Part shown: positions 34,216 to 46,512 of the stretch, in pieces
Position numbering within the stretch: position 1 is the first letter of the stretch
Layout: every line of letters starts with the position of its first letter
Assembly: GCA_035771165.1 (NCBI GenBank)
Contig: JAWNZC010000174.1
Span: 654,501-718,500 of the forward strand
Source: Paragorgia papillata
Lineage: Eukaryota > Cnidaria > Anthozoa > Scleralcyonacea > Coralliidae
Reading direction: 5' to 3'
DNA length: 64,000 nt
Notes under the pieces: generated by a model
Database searches by the model: none
Told to the model about the DNA's origin: nothing
What the model saw: the letters and a program-made list of their open reading frames with translations, nothing else
Program-made: the position numbers and the translations under genes

Positions 34216-35281
34216 TGCTAAATTAAAGACCACAAAAAAATGCACAGGGGTTATACCCTACAGAATATCCAAGAGGATCTGGAAGCAAAACCCATTTTCA
34301 TATTCTATGAAGACCCACGATCGCGAAGACATGTTTTTCCAAATTGCACAATAAACCATGCTATTACTCATTAATAATATACATGAAAAGATGTTTAAGT
34401 CAACTGTACTTACAGCAGTATGTGCTCTTTCGGCCCGACCCGTCCACTCGTATTTTGATTGTTTAAAAACACTTCGCTTCTTCCACCATTACTCGATAAA
34501 GTTTACTCAAAGCAGAAAGAATTTTATAGTTTTCTTGCAGACACTTTACCCAAAAATAATAAATAATAATTACTTAATTACTAGCTTCAAACTTGATCGA
34601 ATTGTTCTCCGACTATTCACAAATCTTGGTCGCCATCTTTGTTTATTTTGTACAGAGAAAGCCTGGGTACGAGGTCAGAAAATGGCATCCGTCAAAATTC
34701 GCTGCAGAATCAGCATAACCGACCTCATCGGCTAGAATTCATGATTATCGTTAATTTTGAAATGGCCTGGAATTAAAGTGCCTCTAACCCCATATACCTT
34801 TCTAGCTATATCAAGTCGTGGCATAATTTCTAGTGTTTCTGCGAAAAATAAATTAAATTCTTAAAAAACTCCGATTTTTATGGCAGTTTGAAATTGGCAA
34901 AACTGCGATCTTAATTGCTTAATTAATATAGCTGGCACACTTCCGTGAAAATAATTCGCTTCGAGGAGGCTGGAACGAGTATATTGAAAAATATTGAAAG
35001 CTAATATTTCGCTTACTATAGCTCAGCGCTTTACAAAATTTACGAAGAATGGTATTATGAATATGTCGGCTTGCTGGTCGTGCAAGTAAATCTGTGCGAA
35101 AAGCTTTAAAAAAGCTACAAGTGTCGGCGAAATTTATCTAGCGGATAATAAATTTTACGGGGATGTCTGGCCATGCCACCGTGTCCTTCACAAACCATCG
35201 CAGTTAAATAAATCTCTTCAGGTATATTTTTATTACACGTTCTAACCCCAAAAAAATTCCAAGCAATGCTATTACAAACTA
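34216..35281. other. No gene recognised
   Basis: Includes an isolated GCCTGGGTACGAGGTCAGAA fragment near 34662 that looks like a repeat end. A 125-codon plus-strand frame at 34358-34735 crosses it and has no recognisable domain. Confidence 0.4.
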
Positions 35282-35410
35282 ATGCCATGACATGTTGGGA
35301 AATTAGTAATTAAATTCCCCTCAAGCCTCTGGAGGATTTGTAAAAGTTCCACAAATCCTTACTCGGCTTTCGCGGACATTTAATCACTAATTTCCCTCAA
35401 GTCATGGTAT
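35282..35410. mobile_element. Small fold-back element (ATGACATGTTGGGAAATTAG)
   Basis: GGAAATTAGTAATTAAA and its inverse TTTAATCACTAATTTCC end in ATGACATG/CATGGTA. The arm AGGATTTGTAAAAGTTCC/CACAAATCCT is also seen near 2166-2235. Confidence 0.6.
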
Positions 35411-35964
35411 TATTTATAATAATATGAATCGTTTTCATGCATGGCCCCGCCCCATTGGGGGTGGTGAAATACGAAGTTTTAAACAAGAATAGGATAAAAA
35501 TGTACAATATGGCCGCCATTGTTTCGGTTCAGCAATTTGGACGCCGTGACGCGAGTAGTGAACTCTCCCGCCCCCTCTCTCTCTCTCTATATATATATAC
35601 TTGGCAGGCTGACTGCCAGTTAAAAAGTGAGTCAAAAAAAAAATGGCGAACATAGGGCATTTTGGACGTCAGTTCCAGGCCCCTATGCGGCCATATACGG
35701 GAAAATTTTGTTTACGAAAAACCAAGAACCTCGCCAGGTGAACCACAACAAAAACAGTCGAATTTCTATTTTAAACTGTCGAAAACACGCTTCACATGGA
35801 TAAAATGATCATGGGGTGGACGTGGCCGCGTGGCGTCCAAAAATTCTCCCGTGCATGTCGGCCATGTTTTGCCTCACTTTTTTGTCCAATGATTGACTGG
35901 AGTCAGTCTTCCAGGTATGTATAGAGTTCACTGGACGCGAGATGAAAGCGAATCTATATAAAAA

Positions 35965-36275
35965 AAGTCGTAGGCGCATAATGAGCTATCGGAGAAGGTT
36001 AGATATCTTTTCTATTATCAAACCAAATTAATTTGAATGAAGCATGTGGATGTGTTTCGCCCACAACACTAAACATGTAGATCTTCAAGTGATTATTATA
36101 TTTGATAATAGCAAAGATATATAACTTTTTCGAGAACTCATTTAATTTTATCAAACAAACTGAAATATCTCAAGAACGAAGCAAGGAAACGAAAAACCGC
36201 AAAAGATGTTACTCTACCATTTTAAGTGTTCTTTCAAATAACACAAACTTAATTTTCGTTTTATAGGCACTTTAA
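35965..36275. mobile_element. Fold-back MITE, family C, partial
   Basis: CATAATGAGCTATCGGAGAA ... CAAACTGAAATATCTCAAGA ... TTTAAGTGTTCTTTCAAATA ... TTTTATAGGCACTTTAA: the right arm plus central part; the left arm is missing. Confidence 0.65.
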
Positions 36276-36353
36276 AAGGTTCTTATGTATTTGGTTTCAA
36301 CTGAGAATTTAGACTATTTAGGTTTTTATTCAACCTATTTATCTTAAGGTTAC

Positions 36354-36911
36354 TGTAGACCTTCGGGTTGCGTTTTAGGGAAAAGATTATAGCGCTCCGT
36401 CCGTTTATTGCATATACCAAAACCTATACACATCATTCAGAAAGCTGATATAACTGGCTACAAGACTGCAGCAAAACGTTTATGTCACTTTATGAACAAA
36501 AAATAAGCGCTTCTGTTTATTAAAGTTTTCATTCCAATTCGAAATTCTATAAGCGAACAACTATTTACTATAATGCTCTGAAAGATTCCGTTTGATAGAT
36601 AAATATCACAGCAAAAAGTGTGTCTGGGTTTGTAAAAATTCCAAATACCCTTAGAGTTATCGAATTTTTACTATTACAGCTATAAAACACAATCTCACAG
36701 GAAGTTGAATGGGCTTGCATAAAAGGCCGTAAAACGATAAATATTGAAAATTTTACAATTCCCATACACACTTTTGTCACCAGAATATTAATTTACTCGA
36801 ATATCAATGTTTAGATTATTCTGATAAATTAACTTAGTTCACTTAGTAGCTTTTTAAAGTTCTTACTTTAGCTAAAAAAAATTATGGTTTGAAGGTCTAC
36901 AGTAACCTTAA
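36354..36911. mobile_element. TTAA-bounded TIR element
   Basis: TTAAGGTTACTGTAGACCTTC and its exact inverse mark the ends of a 558-bp element; TTAA at both boundaries may be the target duplication. The interior has no supported gene. Confidence 0.75.
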
Positions 36912-37349
36912 ATAGGTTCTTATTTTCAGAAGAAAATACATGTCAATCAATACTGGAACTGCATGCAGTACTTGTACTCTACACTGGTTGATACTCACAG
37001 AAACTATATAAATCTATAATCAGTGTAGATGTATGCAATTATTTCTTGTGTACAGGATATCAAATTTTTATATGGCAAGTACATGAGATTTTGCACAGTC
37101 TGGTTGCCATATAAAAACAAACATTTATTTTTGCTATTTCCCCCCAGATTTTCCAAATAATAACCTCTTTCAATTTTTAGGCCCAACAGGTTCTTATACA
37201 ATGGGGGGTTAAATGCCAAAAATTTACCCTACCGGTTCTTAATCACTAGGTTCTGATATGCGAGTTTTAACTGTATTCTTCGTAAGATACTCCATTCTTC
37301 GCCCGGCATTACCAGATTATACATACAGAACTCGTGACTAAGCTCTTTG
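36912..37349. other. No gene; AGGTTCTTAT repeats
   Basis: (A/C)AGGTTCTTAT recurs at about 36912, 37188, 37225 and 37250, suggesting a decayed tandem repeat flanking the TTAA element. Confidence 0.4.
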
Positions 37350-37520
37350 TAACGGCCTCTGCAACTCAGTGGTCGGAGCACTGCAGTAGCATCGCAGGGT
37401 CGCGGATTCGAATCCTAGCGGAGGGCCTTGATGTTGCATTGTCGAAACTGATCCCGGTTTGGTCTTAGAATGTATAAATTCTTAGATTGAAATTTTCCTA
37501 CAACATATAATTTGGTCATC
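37350..37520 (+). mobile_element. tRNA-derived SINE (plus strand)
   Basis: An A-box-like ACTCAGTGGTCGGAGCA and a B box GGATTCGAATCC (37404-37415) form a tRNA-like head. It is followed by the body CTGATCCCGGTTTGGTCTTA shared with the minus-strand copy at 9545-9735. Confidence 0.7.
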
Positions 37521-37889
37521 CGAGTGTAGAAAAGTAGAGTGCTAAATAACTAGTCCTGTCCAAAAACTTAACGAACAACCGTAGTGTAATCCGCCAGTTA
37601 TAAATTAATTTATCTGAAAAAGGTCAGCGGTTACAACTATGGGATCCGGAAAAAGAACTTGTACAGCGCCATCTTAGATCGGACACTTTTGTAAGTCATT
37701 GACCTGGGGCGCCCACTATCCAGTTATATATAGGTCAGCGGATCTGACCAAATGTCTCGCAACTACTTCATGTTGTCCACATAAAAGTTTAGCCTAGTGT
37801 TAGGGTTAGCACTACCAGAAACAACCACGAACCACCATATATGTACGGTAAGTATATAGGTATGCCTTATAATTACTGGTATATATATA

Positions 37890-38478
37890 CCGGGTGGCGC
37901 AAAAAAAAGTACCTCTGTGTGATTCAGTATAACGTAAAAACTAGAAAAGCTATTACACTATAACAACTTTCTTTGCATTCAATAATGGCTAACTTAAATT
38001 TTGATATACAAATTTTGCATTTTCATGCAATATTGACCGAGATACAAACGTTTGAATTTGCAGGAACTTTTAAAAATTTGTTTAAAAACGACGAAAAAAG
38101 GGGTATTAAACTAACTCGAAAGCCATTACTATTTTATCATAAGTATTAAGTATTGGGAATTTCAATGAAGTGAACTTCAAGTTGAGGATGTGTATCTGTA
38201 AAAGACTTATGATGTACTTTCTTTCCTTTAACCACAAAAGTTATTGCTGTATTAATATTTGATAGGCCGTTTTTAGCAAATTTTTACACTTCCAAAAATG
38301 TTTACTCAATTTTAAACATTAATATATCGGTCAATATTGCATGGAAATGCAAAAGTTGTACATCAAAATTTAAGTTAGCCATTATTGAATGCAAAGAAAG
38401 TTGTTATAGTGTAATAGCTTTTCTAGTTTTTAAGTTATACTGAATCAAACAGGGGTACGTTTTTTTTGCGCCACCCGG
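37890..38478. mobile_element. Mariner-like fold-back MITE
   Basis: A 589-bp element with ends CCGGGTGGCGCAAAAAAA and the inverse, inserted at TA. The arms match over about 170 bp (AATAATGGCTAACTTAAATT, GAAAAGCTATTACACTATAA). TA target and GGGTGG-type ends fit Tc1/mariner. Non-coding. Confidence 0.8.
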
Positions 38479-38497
38479 TATATATATATATATATAT

Positions 38498-38635
38498 AAA
38501 GTATAAAGTATAGTTTTACCTTAAAGTCTTCGCTACCAGAGGTTTCACCCTAAACGGGATCATCACCTGATGATCCCGTTTAGGGTGAAACCTCTGGTAG
38601 CGAAGACTTTAAGGTAAAACTATACTTTATACTTT
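38498..38635. repeat. Perfect 68-bp-arm palindrome with hammerhead-like core
   Basis: Exact arms 38498-38565 and 38568-38635 with a CC spacer. On the plus strand CTGATGA (38567-38573), the hairpin CCC-GTTTA-GGG inside U...U, and GAAAC (38587-38591) give the hammerhead core order. The minus strand has GTGATGA in place of CTGATGA. The 3' flank CTCTATCTATATGGTATTGA matches that of 14393-14534. Confidence 0.75.
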
Positions 38636-38695
38636 GTATTTTGCTCTATCTATATGGTATTGAGCACTCTCTAACATTTCGTGAACCATAACTCA

Positions 38696-39128
<433 letters not shown>

Positions 39129-39311
39129 TATGAAAACTATTATGTGGACATAACACGAAGTACTTACCAGACCTATGTTAGAGTGTTTCTCCGCAGAAAA
39201 AAAGAAGAAAGATCTGAAGCCTAGATCAGTTTAAAAACAAAGACGAGAAGCGCGGTCGAAAAAGAAAATAACTAGACCTAATGGGAAGAAAGACGTGCGC
39301 TATCACTGGGG

Positions 39312-39485
39312 TTATTGGACTGTTACGTAATTAGAAGGGAATAGTCCTTCCCGATTACCCAGTTTGCCTCGCCACCAGTTCGCATCGTCCTTTTCCACAA
39401 CTAGTATCATGTCGCCCTTTTTAAATTCGAGTTCGCCCTCTTCTTGCGGCGTGAAGTCAAACAACGCTTTCACCATGAATGCAGG
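39312..39485 (-). CDS. GRB2: GRB2/Drk adaptor, last exon: C-terminal SH3
   Basis: Minus-strand acceptor TTCTGTTCTAG opens a 57-codon exon ending in TAA. It reads [11 protein letters not shown], then [30 protein letters not shown] and [10 protein letters not shown]. All landmarks of an SH3 fold are present: ALxDF, the acidic RT-loop, the WW pair and PSNYV. The order and linker match the C-terminal SH3 of GRB2/Drk, which in known proteins binds GAB-type and other proline-rich partners. The exon is too short to stand out by length alone. Phase 0 joins exactly to the SH2 exon at 51233-51416. The 3' UTR on the left soon runs into (TA)n tracts. GRAP-like paralogues cannot be excluded. Confidence 0.9.
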   Translation of the reverse strand, partial: PAFMVKALFDFTPQEEGELEFKKGDMILVVEKDDANWWRGKLGNREGLFPSNYVTVQ

Positions 39486-39714
39486 CTAGAACAGAAACAA
39501 AACAAACATATTAGCGGGCATCCCATGTAGCCAGTAAATTAGCTTAAAAAGTAGGTAGGTGGGTAGGTAGGTAGCTAATGCAAATACTGCACGTAAGTAG
39601 GTGGGCAAAGTAGGTAGGTATAGATACTGTAGGTAAGTAGGTAGGATATGTAGGTAGGTAAGTAGGTAGATAAGCAAGGTAAGTAAGTATGTAAAAAGAC
39701 AAACAAGAAAGTAG

Positions 39715-39850
<136 letters not shown>

Positions 39851-40489
39851 GTATGTAAGTGAAATTCTTTATTGCCTCTATAATTGAAGATACATGAATA
39901 AATTAAAAATGTTAAAAAAAAATGTAAATTATAATACATCTTTTTGGAATTTTTAAAATAATAATAATAATAATAAAAAAAGAAAATAATTAACAAAACT
40001 AACTAATCATCGATAACTGTCAATATAACTGGCTATTTTAATAGTCTCAGAAATGTATTCCGCTACACCAAGATAAAATTGTTTTAACAGATCACTCGGG
40101 TATTCTTGCAACGTCCCTATGTCACCAAAAAGAGTATATAAAAGACTGTCATCATCTAGCATGTTGAGATTAGCTGAAATATCTACGGGTAAGAAATCTA
40201 TCAACCAGTCATAAAATCTTTCTCTTATTTCAGCTGTTTCTCTACAATACAGCATGCAGTGCTTGACAGGATTTTTGTAATTCCTGCTACAAGCATTACA
40301 AAACATCTCTTTGTCTCCGTCAAATCGCACTCCTCCAACAAGGAATGATCCACAAAGGACTTTGACAATAGTAGACACATGTTCAACCATTGAATTACTT
40401 TCCTGTGCCAGTTTTAACCACATATTGGGTGACAATTCTTTAACAGCATGCCGGTATAGTTGAAGTCCAGGTTTACTTTGTATCTTTAA

Positions 40490-40706
40490 AGGGACACTCT
40501 ACCCCCAAAACAAGTGGTGTTCATATGAAAGGTCTATATGTACTTACTTTGGAATGGGTATTCATTTCCTTCAAATCTTTTTGGTTTTCGAGAAATTTGA
40601 CTTTGTTTGTCGTATTTTTGACACACTGTTGGCCGCCATGTTTGCTTTGCTTGCGGGCGAAAGCGGTCGCTCCCATTAGCGTTTTGACGTCATTGAGTGA
40701 TAGAAA
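40490..40706 (+). repeat. Left terminal inverted repeat of the transposon
   Basis: 217 bp, almost identical to the inverse of 44635-44851; contains TTGGCCGCCATGTTTGC and TTTTGACGTCATTGAG. The few differences suggest a recent insertion. Confidence 0.92.
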
Positions 40707-40785
40707 ATCCACGAGCGTCCTGTGTTTTCTTTTATGGAGATTGTTGTTTCTGTATTTAAAACGAAGAAATTGTCGAAATATACAA

Positions 40786-41677
40786 ATGTCCGGATCGAGT
40801 AGTAGCTCTTCCAACAATGAGGATACCATGGCAATGTCGTGCCGTTCAAATAGTCCAGGCAGTCCAGCCGAGGAAGCGGAGTACTCTATCGACTCGATAC
40901 AGCCCTACCAGTTTGAGCCTACCAAAACAGTGTCTTCGTCTAGTTCTGATGATGATTCTACTGACGAAGAAAACTTGGATTTATCCGTTGACGAAAGCCG
41001 TTTGGATAACCTAGAATGGTAAGTTAAAACAACAACATAATCTCTTGTAAAGTGTGACCATAATTGTTCATAAATATTCGAGTATTAAAATGTATTGATT
41101 GTCGGCTAGTCACTAGTGACTTCTTCAAATTTAAATGCATACATATAAATATCAATAAATATAAATATAAAGACTTCACTTTGCGAGCAAAGAAAAATAA
41201 TAAGACTCTTCGTTTGTATTCTTTTTGAATATGCTTTAATGCAACGTTAGGTGTCAGTGTGGCAATTGTCAAATGATGGATGCAGTGGTAGAGTGTGTTT
41301 GTTGCCAAGAAATCCCCGAGATGATCTCCCTCAACGAAGAAGCGGTGGTCCTCGAAAAATTAAAAACAAATATTTCTTGCATAACTGATAACCCTGGATT
41401 CTTGGCTGTGTGTTTGAATCAGTGGGTTCTTCGAACAGCATGGTACCAGTATAAGCAACAATATGAGAATGCTTATGAAGGACCAGAACACCAAAAGCAC
41501 AGGCATATTGCATATAGACAACTTGCACGATTAGGCTGGGGAGTACTTGGAAGGCATGTGAGAGTTGTGCTTCCCTCTTGTGCAGTAAGCTGTATTAGAG
41601 CGCATTTTCCACCTCCCGGACCGGAAGATGAACATGTGTTTGTTGGGCATAGGGAAGCGTCTGATGGGGAAAATTAA
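40786..41677 (+). CDS. P2X7-ballast (cysteine-rich, zinc-coordinating) domain protein
   Basis: Two exons, 40786-41018 and 41251-41677 (GTAAGT...TTAG intron, phase 2), give 219 aa with no lesion. Residues 1-77 are a serine/acidic-rich tail (SGSSSSSSNNED, DDDSTDEENLD). From residue 78 it reads WCQCGNCQMM, VECVCCQEIPEM, CITDNPGFLAVCLNQWVL, HRHIAYRQLARLGWGVLG, RVVLPSCAVSCIRAHFP. This cysteine order is that of the ballast domain at the cytoplasmic C terminus of P2X7 receptors (which has WCQCGSC and LPSCCRWRIRKEFP). There is no channel or transmembrane part. The reading frame opens inside the TIR but the ATG at 40786 follows it, and the gene points towards the transposase. Its role in transposition is unknown; DNA or metal binding is a guess. 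Confidence 0.88.
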
Positions 41678-41998
41678 ACATCACTTTTGTATAATTACAT
41701 GTATATATTATTTAGTTGTCATTTGTTATTTGTTAGTATTAATTATACTTCATTATATACTTTGAGTATTGAAAGGCATACATACCTTAAGAAATTGTTG
41801 TTTATCATGGGCGTGTTGTCAGAAACGTCAGTATTTCGTTCCTCAAAATTCTCGGCAGTTCACAACCTATTAACTTTTCTATATTCAAAACACTGCCTAT
41901 GCAGCATTCTACTTTTTTGGTGCCATTAATATACCTTTGACTTAATCACCTTGATCTGCAACCTTTGTAATTAGGCAAGTGTTAAAACAGATAACTGT

Positions 41999-44562
41999 TC
42001 ACTTTTGCTTAAATCTGCTGATGTGGCTTGCAATTGCTGCTGATTTATTCGGCTTAGGCTTTGTAGCAATATTTTTGGCAAATGGTGTAGACTTGCAGAC
42101 TCCATCGACTTCATCACCTTTCAGGACTCTTTCCATCATGTCATCTAGGTAACTATATGTCTTCGGCTGTTTTATTGGTTTGACCACCCATGTCTTACGA
42201 ACTTTTGGAAAGACCACATTGTACCGTAGACTGCCTTTTGATTCACAATGCTGGACCACGGCTTGCTCCCTTGTACAATTGTTGTTGTTATCAAGGGCAG
42301 CTAGCTGTGTCCTAGCAACCATTCCTTCGTAACTAAAATGCTGTCTTTTGGGACAGTATTTCAGCATCATGGAATGGTACACCTCCAGATTACCAGTGTG
42401 ATGGAATTCTGTGACCAACTTCATATCCTTCAACAGTGGCTGTTGAAGACAATCTCTTCCAATGCCACATGTGCAGCGGTTCCAGGTTTGAGCCAACATA
42501 TTGCTTTCACCTCTCTTCTTGTAAGCTTGTGATGGACACATTTCTTGAAGAGCTTTGACTTTCTCCATGAATGCTTGTTACCAATATGATGAACAATGGA
42601 AGTCCATTTTTCAATGAGTAGGTCATAATTCCCCTCACATGTTGATATGCTCCACCAGAAATGAGCTGATACAGACTGTATCCAGGTCATTAGTTCTGCA
42701 CAATCCTTCTTCTTGGCCTTTTTTGTTAGTTTCTTGACCACCCATTTAGCAAGATGCCATACATCATACTGGTGCGTGATTTTTAGGATGCTTCTTCTTC
42801 ATCTCAGATGTAATTGTAACATGTCTGTCAGTTGTCAAGCACTTCACCTTTACTTTTTTTGCCTTCATATTTTGGAGGACTCGATTGCACCCTTCTGCTT
42901 CCATAGCATTAGTTGAAGACACCTCAGTAACTTGCACAATACTGAAATCAATAATTTTACTGCTGCTTTCATCCATTATTGTATATGTACCATATTTTGC
43001 ACAGTGTCCAGGACTATCACTTCTGCCATCTCCACACACTTCTAATTTATTTGATTTTCTTATCTCTTTGAACAGGTTATCTTGGTGTTCTTTCCAAGTC
43101 TTCTCGATCACAGGAAGTAGAAGATTCTTCTGTATTTTATAGAAGAGAGCACTGCTTATAAAAGCCAGGTTGAGGCGACATGCCAGTGAATTTACATTTG
43201 CGAATGAATTACCACTGAAGAGTATGGATGCTGCAATCATCGTATTTCCTGCAACTTTTCCATGAATCATGGGTTGCGATTGCCATGTTTTATCATGGCC
43301 ATCAATACATGATGATTGTACCACAACCATACTACCAACAAAAGTTTTAGAACTTTCAGCTATGGGTTTACCACAAGTGGAACAACTGACAAAAAGCTTA
43401 TCGAGTTGTTCTTCAAACACAATAAACTTTTTCTGTTGCAGGGGCCCCCTATCTGGTTCATTATCAGCTTCTGTTTCAGATTGGCTGTCTGCAGAACCAG
43501 GCAAGTAAATATCCTCAGTATTATCTCCATCAGAATCCGAATCAACTGGCCCTGAAGAAATGCTTTTTGAAGGAGATATATACTGAGCTTGACTTGTAGA
43601 AGGAATGGGTGAAGAAGGCAGAGTTTTATGGCTATAACAATGGTCAACAGTAACAGAATGTGCAACTTCATGTGGACTTGGGGGGTTGTTATCTGTTTGA
43701 CAGGCAAGAAGTACAGGTTCCGTTTGCACTTCAACCACTTCTAGTTGCTCTCACTAACAGTTCACATTGGATCTCAGCATCAGTTGTAGTTGTTGTTGTG
43801 TCACAGTCTTCAGCAAAGGATAAAACTAAAGGAGCATCAGTACAAGTACCTTCAGACGATCTGCATTCTTCGATACTCGCCAGCCCAAGATCTTCATCGG
43901 TGAATTGCATTTCACTTACATCGTTAGCGCTACTAGCAGAGTTTTCAGGTGATTCGCAAGGTATTGGGTTCACATACTCTGCCTTTGAGGTTGTTTCGAA
44001 TGAAACAAGGTTGTCTAACATCTTATAATAAGAAAATATGTAATGTCTGAATGTAATGTCTGAATGTAATGTCTGGATAATCATTTAACTACAATAAACA
44101 CATAGAAACAAACTTTAGTCATTGTGTTTGTTTTGAATTTTATTCATTTTTTAAATATGTACGAGTATTTATAATATATATACACAACGTATAAACTCCG
44201 CCAAATTAACTATGTGTTACAGCCGGCAATACCTCTTGTCTGGAGCGTCTGAAATTTCTTCGTTCGCTGGCAACTCTAGGTTTTTCGGCAGATCTTCGAG
44301 GAAATATTGATGGAAGCGAATTACCTTTCAGTTTCCTCCTTTTCTGGTAGCCAGCCACTAATCCAGGTATAGTTTTATCGAAGCAATCAGGCGTAAAATG
44401 TTCCGAACAAACAAACGAGTTGCTGCGCGAACGTGGATTAGTACGGCGAATTCTGGCCAGCCAGGCTTGTCGCAGTCCATCATCTGCAGGAAGTCGATGG
44501 TAACTTATTCCCGCAGTCTTGCGTGAATTATTTGTGCAGTCGGGCACCATGCAATGAGGCAT
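41999..44562 (-). pseudogene. THAP-domain DDE transposase, broken by three frameshifts
   Basis: Exon 1 (44562 to about 44232) encodes a THAP zinc finger: MPHCMVPDC ... YHRLP ... AWLARIRR ... FVCSEHF ... SLPSIFP. Donor GTATTG and acceptor TTATAAG (near 44023) join it in phase to MLDNLVSFETTSK. The catalytic part has DGRSDSPGHCAKYGTYT (D near 43030), LTTDRH (D near 42829), YDVWHLAKWVVKKL, HFWWSISTCEGN and FHHTGNLEVYHSMMLKYCPK (E near 42395), then a basic tail ending at 41999. The frame changes at about 43738-43753, at the five-T run about 42780-42784 and at about 42442. Each looks like a one-base indel, so the copy is probably dead. A second intron cannot explain them because conserved sequence continues without a gap. 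Confidence 0.87.
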
Positions 44563-44634
44563 TGTAAAAAGTATAAACCGATAAACCAAAGATGTTTATG
44601 CTAATGAAACACCACGCTGTCGAAGGACAATTTC

Positions 44635-44851
44635 TTTCTATCACTCAATGACGTCAAAACGCTAATGGGAGCGACGGCTTTCGCCCGCAAGCAAAGCAAA
44701 CATGGCGGCCAACAGTGTGTCAAAAATACGACAAACAAAGTCGAATTTCTCGAAAACCAAAAAGATTTGAAGGAAATGAATACCCATTCCAAAGTAAGTA
44801 CATATAGACATTTCATATGAACACCACTTGTTTTGGGGGTAGAGTGTCCCT
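44635..44851 (-). repeat. Right terminal inverted repeat of the transposon
   Basis: Inverse of 40490-40706. The apparent protein frames on both TIRs are mirror shadows of the same non-coding sequence. Confidence 0.92.
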
Positions 44852-45287
44852 TTAACAACCATGTTGCCTTCTCTAAATTTCCAATATTTTCAGTTACCGT
44901 CCTTTTCCATACAGATTTACTTTGAAAGTATCCCAGACCTTAAAAATTCCTCCATGTGACTCCACATGTCATACTTTTCTAGGACTGTTATGATGTCAAG
45001 TATAAACCCATTGATTTTATGTGGATTCCATTTCCATCTTATCAATCGTAACATAAAAATTTTACGATAAATGCAATATTCACTTGCTGTTACTAATCGC
45101 CTCAGAAACAGGAGTTTACGTTTGTTAATTTCGGCCTCAACAGACCAAAGTCCAAGCAGTCCACGTGCAGAAGATTCTGAAGTACCACCCAACAACCCCA
45201 AACAAATTCTAACAAAACAGTTTTGTACTTTTTCTAATTGTTGTAATTTATTTCTACTAAGATTCCATAATTCAGCGCCATATATAT

Positions 45288-46512
<1,225 letters not shown>

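Larger units (their letters stand above)
40490..44851. mobile_element. THAP-transposase DNA transposon carrying a P2X7-ballast gene
   Basis: A 4,362-bp element with ends AGGGACACTCTACCCCC and the inverse, TIRs of about 217 bp, flanked by TTAA on both sides (because the termini are palindromic, TA is equally possible). It interrupts retrotransposon copy A; the uninterrupted counterpart is at 49112-49115. It has two convergent genes: the plus-strand P2X7-ballast gene 40786-41677 and the minus-strand THAP transposase 44562-41999. I associate the DDE core type with the IS3EU group, but that assignment is from memory and needs checking. Confidence 0.93.

Noticed and set aside
34358..34735. 125-codon plus-strand frame
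   Set aside because: No recognisable domain, crosses a repeat end, and has no splice or family support.
37360..37430. Functional tRNA gene
   Set aside because: A and B boxes are present but there is no convincing acceptor stem or anticodon arm, and the downstream body is shared with another locus (SINE).
40521..40829. Minus-strand 102-aa frame and its twin in the right TIR
   Set aside because: Both are translations of the same TIR; no domain, and the plus-strand exon 1 occupies part of the region.
43360..43734. 124-codon minus-strand frame overlapping the transposase
   Set aside because: Alternative-frame shadow; the frame with the DGRSDSPGH motif is the coding one.
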